From: Brevibacterium sp. p3-SID960
GTDB lineage: Bacteria > Actinomycetota > Actinomycetes > Actinomycetales > Brevibacteriaceae
DNA length: 23,423 nucleotides
NCBI RefSeq assembly: GCF_025144725.1
Contig: NZ_JALXKS010000046.1
Location: 1-23,423, forward strand
Direction: 5' to 3'
Part shown: positions 1-7,330 of the stretch, piece by piece
How the letters are laid out: the number at the start of each line of letters is the position of its first letter
Numbering within the stretch: position 1 is the stretch's first letter
Position numbers and translations under genes: made by a program
The notes under the pieces: model-generated
What the model was told of the DNA's origin: nothing
Database searches by the model: none
What the model saw: the letters and a program-made list of their open reading frames with translations, nothing else

Positions 1-26
1 CCGACAGCCGGTGACCGGCCGGTCGG
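1..26 (-). terminator. Possible serA terminator hairpin
   Basis: This GC-rich sequence lies just past the serA stop. It contains the perfect 12-bp palindrome GACCGGCCGGTC (13-24), and CCGAC at 1-5 can pair with GTCGG at 22-26. No T-run is visible because the window ends here, so a Rho-independent role is inferred from position and symmetry only. Confidence 0.35.
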
Positions 27-29
27 GTG

Positions 30-1622
30 TCAGTCCTCTTCGAGGCAGACGGCGGTGAACTGGGAGGCGTCGACGGCGCCGGCGAGCGCGTTGACGGTCT
101 CGGTCGGGATCGCGCGGTCGACGGACATGACGGCCAGCGCCTCGTCGCCGGTAGAGCTCGGCGAGACCTGCATGCCGGCGATGTTGACTTCGTTGCGGCC
201 GAGCGCCTGACCGAACATGCCGATGATGCCTGGGCGATCCTCGTACTGGAAGATGAGCATGTGATCGGCCAGCGGCATCTCCGTCTCGAACCCGTTGATG
301 CCGGTGAGCTTCTGCACCTGCTTGGGCCCGGTGAGCGTGCCGGAGACCGAGACCCTGGAGCCGGCCGAGGTCGCAGCGGTGAGCGTGATGACATTGCGGA
401 AGCCCTCGACGACCTCACTGGTGCGCAGCTCGACGCCCACGCCGCGCTCCTCGGCGAGCATCGGGGCGTTGACGTAGGACACCGGCACGGACACGACGTC
501 GCGGAACAGGCCCTTGAGGGCGGCGAGCTTGAGGGCGGAGACGTCCTTGGAGGAGATCTCGCCCTGCACGCTGACGGTCAGGTGAGTGACCGAGGAGTCG
601 GCCAGCGCCGAGGTGACACGGCCCAGGCGCTCGACGAGCGGGATGCCCGGTCGCACGTCGGGGTCGATGGCCCCGCCTGCGACGTTGACGGCATCGGGCA
701 CGAGCTCACCGGAGAGCGCCAGGCGCACCGATTTGGCCACGGCCACACCGGCCTTCTCCTGCGCCTCGACAGTCGAGGCGCCCAAGTGGGGGGTGACGTT
801 GACGCAGTCCTGCTCCATGAGTGCGGAGTGCTCCGGCGGCTCAGTCGCCCATACGTCGATGCCGGCGCCGGCGACCCGGCCGTCGGCGACGGCCGCGGCG
901 AGGGCCTCTTCGTCGACGATGCCGCCGCGGGCGACGTTGACGATGCGCACGCCCGGCTTCGTCTTCTCGAACGCCTCAGCGCCGATCATGCCGATGGTCT
1001 CCGGGGTCTTGGGCATGTGCACGGTGATGAAGTCGGAGCAGGCGAAGAGCTCATCGAGCTCCATGACGGTCACGCCCATCTGTGCGGCGCGGGCCTGCGT
1101 GATGTACGGGTCGTAGCCGACGAGCTTCATCCCGAAGGCCCGGGCGCGCTCGGCCACCAGCCCGCCGATCCGGCCGAGGCCGATGATCCCGAGCGTCTTC
1201 TCGTACAGCTCGACGCCGGTGAGCTTCGAACGCTTCCACTCCCCTGCCTTGAGCGAGGAGTTGCCGGCGCCGAAGTTGCGGGCCGAGGCGAGGATGTGGG
1301 CCATCGTCAGCTCGGCCGCGGAGGTGATGTTCGAAGTGGGAGCGTTGACGACCATGACACCGGCGCGGGTGGCGGCAGGCACGTCGACATTGTCGAAGCC
1401 GACACCGGCGCGGGCGATGATCTTGAGCTTGGGTGCGGCGCTGATGGCCTCCTCGTCGAGCTGGGTGGCCGAGCGGATGAGGATCGCGTCGACGTCGGCG
1501 ATCGCGGCGAGCAGCTCGGCGCGGTCGGCTCCGTTGCAGCCGCGCGTTTCGAAATCAGGCCCCAGGGCGTCGATGGTGGCAGGCGACAGATTCTCGGCGA
1601 TGAGCACCACAGGCTTGGTCAT
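30..1622 (-). CDS. serA: D-3-phosphoglycerate dehydrogenase (long form with C-terminal ACT domain)
   Basis: SerA oxidises 3-phosphoglycerate to 3-phosphohydroxypyruvate with NAD+, the first step of cytosolic serine synthesis. The 530-residue protein has a substrate-binding half, a Rossmann domain with GLGRIG at 148-153, and the catalytic Arg232 (in NVARGG), Glu261 (in TEPPE) and His279 (in TPHLGAS). A long intervening domain and a C-terminal ACT domain (about residues 455-530, with YEDRPGIIG) follow, as in mycobacterial SerA, where these regions carry serine feedback. The start at 1622 was chosen because AAGGAGGAAAT lies directly upstream; the frame stays open 31 codons further, but that extension is Arg-rich and unlike the family. 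The gene ends the ilvB-N-C/acetyltransferase/serA run, but a 278-bp gap and its own promoter candidate suggest separate transcription. Confidence 0.96.
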   Translation of the reverse strand: MTKPVVLIAENLSPATIDALGPDFETRGCNGADRAELLAAIADVDAILIRSATQLDEEAISAAPKLKIIARAGVGFDNVDVPAATRAGVMVVNAPTSNITSAAELTMAHILASARNFGAGNSSLKAGEWKRSKLTGVELYEKTLGIIGLGRIGGLVAERARAFGMKLVGYDPYITQARAAQMGVTVMELDELFACSDFITVHMPKTPETIGMIGAEAFEKTKPGVRIVNVARGGIVDEEALAAAVADGRVAGAGIDVWATEPPEHSALMEQDCVNVTPHLGASTVEAQEKAGVAVAKSVRLALSGELVPDAVNVAGGAIDPDVRPGIPLVERLGRVTSALADSSVTHLTVSVQGEISSKDVSALKLAALKGLFRDVVSVPVSYVNAPMLAEERGVGVELRTSEVVEGFRNVITLTAATSAGSRVSVSGTLTGPKQVQKLTGINGFETEMPLADHMLIFQYEDRPGIIGMFGQALGRNEVNIAGMQVSPSSTGDEALAVMSVDRAIPTETVNALAGAVDASQFTAVCLEED

Positions 1623-1724
1623 ATTTCCTCCTTGCAGCGGCGCCGGCTCGTAAGCGTCGCGATGTTCCAGATGAGTCGGTTTGCCGCGCCTGCGTGCGCG
1701 CAGGGCCGACGGCATGCGCTTCCT

Positions 1725-1730
1725 ATCGTA
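1725..1730 (-). promoter_or_regulatory. Candidate -10 box for serA
   Basis: TACGAT on the minus strand lies about 100 nt upstream of the serA start. It sits in the 9-mer CACTACGAT, which also occurs upstream of ilvC (4577-4585). No convincing TTGACA-like -35 is visible at 16-18 bp. The call rests on the shared 9-mer and the TAnnnT form. Confidence 0.4.
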
Positions 1731-1765
1731 GTGACCCGGTCCGCGGGCGTTCGCAAGGGGTCAGA

Positions 1766-1801
1766 TGATAAGAACGGCTCACCTGATAAGAACGGCTCAC
1801 C
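1766..1801. repeat. Two tandem copies of an 18-bp repeat
   Basis: The unit TGATAAGAACGGCTCACC is present twice, head to tail (1766-1783 and 1784-1801), without mismatch. It lies between the acetyltransferase 3' end and the serA promoter candidate. No function is evident. Confidence 0.9.
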
Positions 1802-1804
1802 GTC

Positions 1805-1860
1805 GCCGAGGCGGTGCCCACCGGGGCCGAGGCGGTGCCCACCGGGGCCGAGGCGGTGGC
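1805..1860. repeat. 21-bp tandem repeat, about 2.7 copies
   Basis: The unit begins GCCGAGGCGGTGCCCACCGG and starts at 1805, 1826 and 1847; the third copy is partial. The GAGGCGGTG core recurs in the gaps at 4651-4730 and 17445-17491, so this belongs to a dispersed repeat family. Confidence 0.85.
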
Positions 1861-1887
1861 CGCCTCAGTCCAGGTGGCGGCCACCTG
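1850..1887 (-). terminator. Twin hairpins after the acetyltransferase gene
   Basis: Two perfect 7-bp stems with 3-nt loops follow each other: 1850-1856 with 1860-1866, and 1871-1877 with 1881-1887. They lie 14 nt beyond the stop codon at 1901 in the direction of transcription. No T-run follows, so this is a candidate GC-type terminator or 3'-end stabiliser. Confidence 0.45.
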
Positions 1888-1900
1888 TCTGCCGGGTGGG

Positions 1901-3190
1901 TCAGAATCCGTTGGGTCCGTATGGGGCGCGTTCGAGGGCGAAGAGCTCCCGGGCGCGCACTGCGGCGTCCTCGGTGTGCTCGGTGATCCGGCCGGCCCGG
2001 GCGAGGATGACCGGGTCAGCGCCGCCTAAGTAGATCGAGCCGAGTTCGGCGACGCCGAGTTCGAGGTCGACAGCATGCGATGCCGAGACCGCCTCGACGG
2101 TCGCCGATCCACCGGAGGCGGTGATGGAGAACGTGCCGTCGGCGAGGTTCATGTCATCGCGCACCCGGATCGTCAGCTGACCGGCGACCGGCCACGGGCG
2201 GGCTTCGAGGGCCTTCTCGACGTCGAGCACGCGCAGCCATACGGCGTCGTGCTGGTCTTTGATCTTGACCCGGCGCGGGTTGTCGACCAGCCACGGCAGC
2301 GGCGACGTCTGGGCGGCCTCATCGTAGACGACGCGGTCGACGAGGTCGATGGCGGCGACGAAGGCCCACAGCGAGGAGTAGGCGGCATCCGAGACCGCGA
2401 TGAGGTCGATGACCTCCACGGTCGGCGGGTCGGTCTTCCAGCCCTTGAACTTGTAGCTGACGTAGCCGTCGGGGTTGCCGTCCTCGTCGTAGTGCAGTGC
2501 CGCACGCACGTCGCGGTCCTCTTCCCCGGTCTCAGGGTTGACGGTGCCCGAGGCCATGTCGACATAGGCCTGCTGGCGCTCGATGGCACCGGGTGAGCGC
2601 TGCATGAAGCGCTCGTAGATCTGGGGGGCGAGCTCGGTCAGCACCGAGGCCGGGCACATCTCGACGCGGCGGTCGGGTTCGCAGGCGAGCTTGAAGCCCG
2701 GGGAGGTGTCGATCTCGACAGTCGACATCCACGTCGAGGTGCCGAACCCGAACCGCGTGTAGATGCCGCCCTCGGTCACGGTCAGCGCTGCCAGCGGGTA
2801 GCCGGCTGCCTTCGCCTCGGTGAGGTTGGCGGTCATGAGCGAGCGCAGCAGCCCGCGCCGGCGATGTGTCGGTCGCACCGTCACCCAGGTGATGAGATGG
2901 GTGGGGATGAGGCGGCCGCCGCCGACATTCATCTTCTTCTCGAAATGCGCAAACGTCGCCACCGGGGTGTCCGGCTCATAGGCATACGGCAGGTTCTGGT
3001 CGGCGTAGACGGCCGTGAGCACCCGCTTGTCGGCGATCGTGCGGCGGGCCTTCTTGACCAGCGCCTCGTCAGTGAGCTTGCGGTCATGGAACCCGGCGGT
3101 GACGATCTGCAGATAGGCAGCAGTCTGTCCGTCTGGCACACCCTTGTCGTCGACGACGGGCTCGAAGGTTTCGAAGCGGTAATCAGTCAC
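1901..3190 (-). CDS. Eis-like GNAT N-acetyltransferase
   Basis: This 429-residue protein has the layout of the Eis family: an N-terminal GNAT domain, a second GNAT-like domain, and a C-terminal sterol-carrier-like segment. The acetyl-CoA loop is RRRGLL at 110-115. Tyr144 in GGIYTRFGFG matches the general-acid tyrosine of mycobacterial Eis. The chain ends in Phe429, and in Eis the C-terminal carboxylate of a terminal Phe acts as base, so the active-site architecture appears intact. Family members acetylate amines of aminoglycosides, peptides or other substrates; the natural substrate here is unknown. The start is GTG at 3190, with TAGTGT six nt upstream and no Shine-Dalgarno, so the message is probably leaderless. 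It sits between ilvC and serA without an obvious metabolic link. Confidence 0.88.
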   Translation of the reverse strand: MTDYRFETFEPVVDDKGVPDGQTAAYLQIVTAGFHDRKLTDEALVKKARRTIADKRVLTAVYADQNLPYAYEPDTPVATFAHFEKKMNVGGGRLIPTHLITWVTVRPTHRRRGLLRSLMTANLTEAKAAGYPLAALTVTEGGIYTRFGFGTSTWMSTVEIDTSPGFKLACEPDRRVEMCPASVLTELAPQIYERFMQRSPGAIERQQAYVDMASGTVNPETGEEDRDVRAALHYDEDGNPDGYVSYKFKGWKTDPPTVEVIDLIAVSDAAYSSLWAFVAAIDLVDRVVYDEAAQTSPLPWLVDNPRRVKIKDQHDAVWLRVLDVEKALEARPWPVAGQLTIRVRDDMNLADGTFSITASGGSATVEAVSASHAVDLELGVAELGSIYLGGADPVILARAGRITEHTEDAAVRARELFALERAPYGPNGF

Positions 3191-3196
3191 GACACA

Positions 3197-3202
3197 ACAC
3201 TA
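3197..3202 (-). promoter_or_regulatory. -10 box of a likely leaderless acetyltransferase promoter
   Basis: TAGTGT lies six nt before the GTG start at 3190, with no Shine-Dalgarno between. The expected -35 falls on the edge of the 20-bp repeat array and is not recognisable. Confidence 0.5.
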
Positions 3203-3210
3203 GCCGAATC

Positions 3211-3369
3211 TCACCCTCCTGCACCCGAAAGCCACCCGCTGCGACCGGAACCCAGCCGCTGCCTCGGGAGCAACCCGCTGCACCCGGAACCCAGCCGCTG
3301 CACCCGGAACCCACCCGCTGCACCCGGAACCCAGCCGCTGCACCCGGAACCCACCCGCTGCCTCGGGAG
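3211..3369. repeat. 20-bp tandem array, eight units, between ilvC and the acetyltransferase
   Basis: The consensus CCCASCCGCTGCACCCGGAA begins at 3211, 3231, 3251, 3271 (19 bp), 3290, 3310, 3330 and 3350. Inner units alternate between CCCAGCCG and CCCACCCG starts. Units 3251-3270 and 3350-3369 end in GCCTCGGGAG instead of GCACCCGGAA. A 20-bp period rules out conserved coding. The reverse complement of 3251-3270 matches one arm of the ilvD hairpin (17448-17467) at 18 of 20 positions. The spaces are not unique spacers, so this is not a CRISPR array. Confidence 0.92.
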
Positions 3370-3387
3370 CCGCAACACAGCTGCGGC
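3369..3387 (-). terminator. Weak hairpin downstream of ilvC
   Basis: GCCGCA (3369-3374) pairs with TGCGGC (3382-3387) around a 7-nt loop, about 90 nt past the ilvC stop. There is no T-run. It could end the ilv transcript together with the adjacent repeat array, but this is weakly supported. Confidence 0.25.
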
Positions 3388-3475
3388 CCGGCCCATGCGG
3401 ACCGAGCCACAGCTGTCGACCGTCAGAAACCGGCAGAGGCTCTCACCGGTTTCGGCCGCGGACATCACCGCTGGA

Positions 3476-4504
3476 TCAGCGCGCGGCGGTGCCTTCGGTG
3501 TAGTCGTCGTCGGTGTCCTTGAGCCACGCGAACATCTTGCGCAGCTCCCGACCGGTCGACTCGATCGGGTGCTTCTCCTCCTTGGCGCGCAGCTCGTTGA
3601 ACTCCTTGGCGCCGTTCTTCTGGTCGTCCATGAAGCGCTGGGCGAAGGCGCCGGACTGGATGTCGGCGAGCACGGCCTGCATGTTCTCCTTGACCTCCGG
3701 GGTGATGACCCGCGGGCCGGAGACGTAGTCGCCGTACTCGGCGGTGTCCGAGCACGACCAGCGCTGCTTGGCGATGCCGCCTTCAACCATGAGGTCGACG
3801 ATGAGCTTGAGCTCGTGCAGCACCTCGAAGTAGGCGATCTCCGGCTGGTAGCCGGCCTCGGTGAGGGTCTCGAAGCCGTACTGCACAAGGTGTGAGACAC
3901 CGCCGCAGAGCACAGTCTGCTCACCGAACAGATCGGTTTCGGTCTCCTCGGTGAAGGTCGTCTTGATGGCACCGGCGCGCAGGCCACCGAGGCCCTTGGC
4001 GTAGGAGAGCACGGTGTCCCAGGCCTTGCCGGACTCGTCCTTCTCCACGGCGACGAGCACGGGCACACCGCGGCCGTCGACGAACTCGCGGCGCACGACG
4101 TGGCCTGGGCCCTTCGGTGCGACCATGATGACGTCAACACCCTCGGGCGGGGTGATGTAGTCGAAGCGGATGTTGAATCCGTGGGCGAAGACGAGCGTGT
4201 CGCCGGGGCTCAGCTGATCCTTGATCTCGCTGTTGTAGATGTCGGCTTGGACCTGGTCGGGGGTGAGGATGACGACGACGTCAGCCCACTTCGCGACCTC
4301 GGCAGGGGTGCCGACCTCCAGGCCCTGCGCGCTGGCCTTGTCGCGGCTCTTCGAGCCTTCGGACAGGCCGATGCGCACATCGACGCCGGAGTCGCGCAGG
4401 CTCAGTGCGTGGGCGTGGCCCTGCGAGCCGAAGCCGATGACGGCGACCTTCTTGCCCTGGATGACGGATAGGTCAGCGTCGTCGTCGTAGAAGCGCTCTG
4501 CCAT
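3476..4504 (-). CDS. ilvC: Ketol-acid reductoisomerase, class I
   Basis: IlvC isomerises and reduces acetolactate or acetohydroxybutyrate to the dihydroxy acids of valine and isoleucine synthesis, using NADPH and Mg2+. The 342-residue length is that of the short class I enzymes. The N-terminal Rossmann loop is GFGSQG at 24-29. The all-helical C-terminal half carries the acidic metal-binding motif DLFGEQ and a second EIAYFE region. The ATG at 4504 is preceded by AAGGAG with good spacing. ilvN lies 228 bp upstream with a repeat array and a promoter candidate between, so ilvC may be transcribed both from the ilvB leader and on its own, as known for Corynebacterium ilvBNC. Confidence 0.97.
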   Translation of the reverse strand: MAERFYDDDADLSVIQGKKVAVIGFGSQGHAHALSLRDSGVDVRIGLSEGSKSRDKASAQGLEVGTPAEVAKWADVVVILTPDQVQADIYNSEIKDQLSPGDTLVFAHGFNIRFDYITPPEGVDVIMVAPKGPGHVVRREFVDGRGVPVLVAVEKDESGKAWDTVLSYAKGLGGLRAGAIKTTFTEETETDLFGEQTVLCGGVSHLVQYGFETLTEAGYQPEIAYFEVLHELKLIVDLMVEGGIAKQRWSCSDTAEYGDYVSGPRVITPEVKENMQAVLADIQSGAFAQRFMDDQKNGAKEFNELRAKEEKHPIESTGRELRKMFAWLKDTDDDYTEGTAAR

Positions 4505-4543
4505 GGGATTTCTCCTTGTGTAGGTGTCAGGTGGAGCTGGTCA

Positions 4544-4562
4544 GCGGCGGGTCACCCGCCGC
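4544..4562 (-). other. Hairpin in the ilvC 5' leader
   Basis: GCGGCGGG (4544-4551) and CCCGCCGC (4555-4562) form a perfect 8-bp stem with a 3-nt loop, 40 nt upstream of the ilvC start. It lies inside the predicted ilvC 5' UTR. It could be an RNA stability or processing element; regulation is not shown. Confidence 0.45.
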
Positions 4563-4576
4563 CGGGTCTTGTCTCA

Positions 4577-4582
4577 ATCGTA
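4577..4582 (-). promoter_or_regulatory. Candidate -10 box for a separate ilvC promoter
   Basis: TACGAT in the context CACTACGAT, identical over nine bases to the serA upstream box. Transcription would start near 4570 and give a leader of about 65 nt. No clear -35 is seen. Confidence 0.4.
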
Positions 4583-4650
4583 GTGCCGGAACCTGAGACG
4601 GCCGCCTGGGTGTCCGGATTCTGTCAGATGGTCTCGCAGTGCTTCCGCGC

Positions 4651-4730
4651 CCGAGGCGGTTCTCCCGTGCCCCGGGCGGTTCTCCCGTGCCCCGGGCGGT
4701 GGTTCCGTTCCCGAGGCGGTGGGCACCTGG
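4651..4730. repeat. Four diverged 20-bp repeats between ilvN and ilvC
   Basis: Units start at 4651, 4671, 4691 and 4711, each beginning CCGAGGCGGT or CCCGGGCGGT; the first two share the tail TCTCCCGTGC. The array abuts the ilvN stop (4733). The core CCCGAGGCGGT links it to the repeats at 1805, 3211 and 17445. Confidence 0.88.
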
Positions 4731-4732
4731 TC

Positions 4733-5242
4733 TCACACGCGCGGGGCCCGGTCGGTCATCGACTTCGATCCCCGGCCGATGGCGACCGTGCCGGATTGCA
4801 CGATCTCCTTGATGCCGAAGGGTTCGAGCACCTGGCGCAGCGCATCGAGCTTGCTGCGCTCGCCGGTGGCCTCCACACAGATGGTGTTCGGGCCGACGTC
4901 GACGATGTGCCCGCGGAACATCTCGACGGCACTGGCGATCTGGGGCCGGGCGGCGGCGTCGGCCCGGACTTTGAAGATCATGTGCGCGCGCCGGACCGAG
5001 GCCTCGGGTTCGAGCTCGACGATCTTGATGACGTTGACGAGCTTGTTCAGCTGCTTGGTCACCTGTTCGAGGGCGACGCTGCCGACGTCGACGACGACGG
5101 TGATGCGCGAGAGCTCCTCACGTTCAGTGGTGCCGACAGCCAGTGAGTGGATGTTGAAGCCGCGCCGGGCGATGAGTCCGGTGAAGCGGGTGAGGACACC
5201 CGGCTTGTTCTCAACGAGCACAGAGAGGGTGTGACGGCTCAT
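4733..5242 (-). CDS. ilvN: Acetolactate synthase small (regulatory) subunit
   Basis: This 169-residue protein has an N-terminal ACT domain (about 4-80, with [16 protein letters not shown]) and the C-terminal ALS small-subunit domain (about 85-160). It binds the IlvB catalytic subunit and normally confers valine feedback inhibition. The ATG at 5242 was chosen because it overlaps the ilvB stop by four bases (ATGA, 5239-5242) and the ilvB tail supplies a GAGGAAGG-type ribosome site. The overlap indicates translational coupling and roughly matched subunit output. The upstream open frame is the out-of-phase end of ilvB and was discarded. Confidence 0.96.
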   Translation of the reverse strand: MSRHTLSVLVENKPGVLTRFTGLIARRGFNIHSLAVGTTEREELSRITVVVDVGSVALEQVTKQLNKLVNVIKIVELEPEASVRRAHMIFKVRADAAARPQIASAVEMFRGHIVDVGPNTICVEATGERSKLDALRQVLEPFGIKEIVQSGTVAIGRGSKSMTDRAPRV

Positions 5243-7116
5243 GCCTGACCTTCCTCCTCTTCCTCTGCGCTGAAGTCCGGGCGCAGATCGCGGGCGTACT
5301 GGATCTCGTCGTTGCTGACACCGGCGGCGACCATCGGCCACACCATCGCATCGGGCGGGACGGTGAAGTCGATGACGACCGGTCTGTCGTTGACCTGAAG
5401 TGCCTGCTCAACGGCCGCGTCGACGTCTTCGTTTCGCTCGACCCGCAGGCCGAGGGCGCCATAGGCTTCGGCGAGCTTGACGAAGTCGGGCACTCGCGCG
5501 GTGTTGTGGCCGGTGTTGAGTTCGGAGTGAGAGTAGCGGCCGTCGTAGAACAGCGTCTGCCACTGCCGGACCATGCCCAGTGAGGAGTTGTTGATGATTG
5601 CGACTTTGATCGGGATCTTGTTGATGACGCAGGTGGCCAGCTCCTGGTTCGTCATCTGAAAGCAGCCGTCGCCGTCGATCGCCCACACCTGCCGCTCCGG
5701 CTCGCCGACTTTGGCACCCATGGCTGCTGGCACGGCGTAGCCCATGGTGCCCAGGCCGCCGGAGTTGAGCCATGAGCGGGGGCGGTCGTAGGTGACGAAC
5801 TGGCTGGCCCACATCTGGTGCTGGCCGACGCCGGCACAGTAGATGCCCTCGGGTCCGGTCAGCGCGGAGATCCGCTTGATGACGTACTCGGGGTCGCACA
5901 GCCCTTCGCTGTTGTGCTCGTATCCCAGCGGGTAGGTGCTCTTCCACGAGTTGAGAACCTGCCACCAGGCTTCGTACCCGGTTTCGAGCACCTCGGGCTG
6001 GTGCTCGCGCAGCTCGATGTGCAGCTGGCGCAGCACCTCGGCGGCGTCTCCGACGATCGGCACATCAGCGAACCGGTTCTTGCCGATCTCGGCTGGGTCG
6101 ATGTCGGCGTGGATGATCTTGGCGCGCGGGGCGAAGGAGCTCAGATCGCCGGTGACCCGGTCGTCGAACCGGGTGCCGACGGCGATGAGCAGGTCGGCCT
6201 TCTGGAAGGACGCGACTGCGGCGACGGTGCCGTGCATGCCCGGCATCCCGAGATGCTGGTTGTGAGTGTCGGGGAAGGCCCCGCGTGCCATGAGGGTGGT
6301 CACGACCGGGATCTTCGTCGCCTCAGCCAGCGCAAGCAGCTCCTCTTCGGCTCCGGCGCGGATGACTCCGCCGCCGATGTAGAACACCGGCCTGCGGGCA
6401 CCTGCGATGAGCCGGCCTGCCTCGCGGATCTGTTTGGCGTGCGGCTTGAGCACCGGGCGGTAGCCCGGCAGCTGCGGCTCTTCCGGCCAGACATAGGGTG
6501 CTGTGCTGGCCTGGGCGTCCTTGGTGATGTCGACAAGGACCGGTCCGGGGCGTCCGGTGGAGGCGATGAGGTAGGCGGACACGATCGCCTGCGGGATGTC
6601 CTCGGCTCGGGTGACGAGGAAGCTGTGTTTGGTCACCGGCATCGTCATTCCGACGATGTCGGCCTCCTGGAAGGCGTCGGTGCCGAGCATGTTCGAGGCC
6701 TGCTGGCCGGTGATCGCCATGATCGGCACGGAGTCCATGTGCGCATCGGCGATCGCCGTCACGAGGTTCGTGGCTCCGGGCCCGGAAGTCGCGATGCACA
6801 CGCCGACCTTCCCGGTGGCTGCGGCGTAGCCTTCGGCGGCATGTCCTGCGCCCTGCTCGTGGCGGACGAGCACGTGGTTGACCTTCTCGGAGTCGAGCAG
6901 CGGATCGTAGGTCGGCAGGATGGTGCCGCCGGGAAGCCCGAAGACCGTGTCGACGCCGAGGCGCTCAAGGGTGCGCACGACTGCCTGTGCGCCGGTGAGC
7001 ATCTCCGGTTCGTGATAGTCGCTGCGCCTGGCCGGGGCGGGGGGCGCCGGGCTCGGCGTCGGCGGCTGCGGAACGGCCTGTCGGGCCGGTTGCGGTGCCG
7101 GGGCGTGGGATCCCAC
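5239..7116 (-). CDS. ilvB: Acetolactate synthase large (catalytic) subunit
   Basis: This TPP-dependent enzyme condenses pyruvate with pyruvate or 2-oxobutyrate, the first common step of valine, leucine and isoleucine synthesis. With the GTG start at 7116 it has 625 residues, close to Corynebacterium IlvB. GLPGG is at 60-64, the cofactor-activating Glu87 is in RHEQGAGH, and the TPP/Mg motif runs from GDG (482-484) to NN (509-510). The first 40 residues are a Pro/Ala-rich extension. The GTG is preceded by AAAGGAG at proper spacing. The frame stays open back to 7278, but that stretch runs through the attenuator terminator and cannot be the usual start. Expression should be set by the leader peptide and attenuator at 7140-7247. 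Confidence 0.97.
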   Translation of the reverse strand: MGSHAPAPQPARQAVPQPPTPSPAPPAPARRSDYHEPEMLTGAQAVVRTLERLGVDTVFGLPGGTILPTYDPLLDSEKVNHVLVRHEQGAGHAAEGYAAATGKVGVCIATSGPGATNLVTAIADAHMDSVPIMAITGQQASNMLGTDAFQEADIVGMTMPVTKHSFLVTRAEDIPQAIVSAYLIASTGRPGPVLVDITKDAQASTAPYVWPEEPQLPGYRPVLKPHAKQIREAGRLIAGARRPVFYIGGGVIRAGAEEELLALAEATKIPVVTTLMARGAFPDTHNQHLGMPGMHGTVAAVASFQKADLLIAVGTRFDDRVTGDLSSFAPRAKIIHADIDPAEIGKNRFADVPIVGDAAEVLRQLHIELREHQPEVLETGYEAWWQVLNSWKSTYPLGYEHNSEGLCDPEYVIKRISALTGPEGIYCAGVGQHQMWASQFVTYDRPRSWLNSGGLGTMGYAVPAAMGAKVGEPERQVWAIDGDGCFQMTNQELATCVINKIPIKVAIINNSSLGMVRQWQTLFYDGRYSHSELNTGHNTARVPDFVKLAEAYGALGLRVERNEDVDAAVEQALQVNDRPVVIDFTVPPDAMVWPMVAAGVSNDEIQYARDLRPDFSAEEEEEGQA

Positions 7117-7139
7117 GGAGACTCCTTTGGTCTGGTCAT

Positions 7140-7172
7140 AAAAAACGCCCCGTACCGGTTCGGTATGGGGCG
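7140..7172 (-). terminator. ilv attenuator: intrinsic terminator before ilvB
   Basis: Read on the minus strand, an 11-bp stem (7172-7162 with 7156-7146, one A.C mismatch) encloses a 5-nt loop and is followed at once by six T's (7145-7140). It ends 24 nt before the ilvB GTG and 25 nt after the leader-peptide stop, the position expected of an amino-acid attenuator. Confidence 0.92.
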
Positions 7173-7234
7173 CGCGGATCGTCGTCAAGCGACAGCTTAC
7201 GGGTGAACCGCGCGCTGCATAATAAGGACGACGA
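7170..7234 (-). promoter_or_regulatory. Mutually exclusive RNA pairings of the ilv attenuator
   Basis: In transcript order four segments appear. A = TCGTCGTC (7234-7227, over the Leu-Val-Val codons), B = GCGCGCGG (7215-7208, near the peptide end), A' = GACGACGA (7186-7179), B' = CCGCGCGC (7177-7170). A:A' and B:B' are each perfect over 8 bp but cross, so they exclude each other. B' shares three bases with the 5' arm of the terminator. A ribosome stalled on Leu/Val codons would mask A and let B:B' form, weakening the terminator. A ribosome reaching the stop would cover B and favour termination. The pairings are seen; the mechanism is inferred. Confidence 0.78.
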
Positions 7235-7247
7235 GAATGTTGTTCAT
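7197..7247 (-). CDS. ilv operon leader peptide [16 protein letters not shown]
   Basis: This 16-codon ORF encodes Ile-Leu-Val-Val-Leu-Ile at residues 4-9 and another Val at 14. That is seven branched-chain residues, covering all three end products of the pathway. It ends 24 nt before the attenuator stem. Such peptides act by ribosome stalling when charged tRNAs run short, as described for the C. glutamicum ilvBNC leader. The ATG at 7247 follows the -10 box by seven nt, so the transcript probably starts at or one base before it (leaderless). An in-frame ATG at 7256 would add three residues but overlaps the -10. Confidence 0.88.
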   Translation of the reverse strand: MNNILVVLIMQRAVHP

Positions 7248-7254
7248 GACCCCC

Positions 7255-7283
7255 ATGATTACCGGCGGCGATGGGCATGTCAA
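7255..7283 (-). promoter_or_regulatory. ilv leader promoter
   Basis: A perfect -35 TTGACA (7283-7278), a 17-bp spacer and a -10 AATCAT (7260-7255, four of six consensus) are visible. The predicted start is at 7249-7247. It is the only promoter in the window with a full consensus -35. It is divergent from the rlmC promoter, with predicted starts about 83 bp apart. Confidence 0.75.
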
Positions 7284-7317
7284 ATGCCGACCGATATCGT
7301 CCGCCTGGTGGGACGAC

Positions 7318-7323
7318 TATGAT
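7318..7323 (+). promoter_or_regulatory. -10 box of a likely leaderless rlmC promoter
   Basis: TATGAT ends seven nt before the ATG at 7331. No Shine-Dalgarno intervenes. The first two codons of the longer frame (ATG at 7319) overlap this box. Confidence 0.6.
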
Positions 7324-7330
7324 TGCAGTG

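Noticed and set aside
27..2033. Long plus-strand open frame of 668 codons
   Set aside because: It is antisense to serA, whose motifs are unambiguous. The frame is open because of high GC at third positions; its translation is Asp/Gly/Arg/His-rich with no domain.
3211..3369. CRISPR-like array
   Set aside because: Units are contiguous 20-mers with no unique spacers, and no cas gene is present.
3183..3410. Minus-strand ORF with repeated GFRVQ/GSGCSGW peptides
   Set aside because: A 20-bp period cycles through frames, so the peptide pattern is a product of the tandem repeat. No start signals are seen.
5818..7206. Plus-strand open frame of 462 codons
   Set aside because: Shadow of ilvB on the opposite strand; low-complexity translation and no domain.
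7117..7278. N-terminal extension of ilvB to 7278
   Set aside because: It would read through the leader-peptide region and the intrinsic terminator. The GTG at 7116 has a proper ribosome site and fits the family length.
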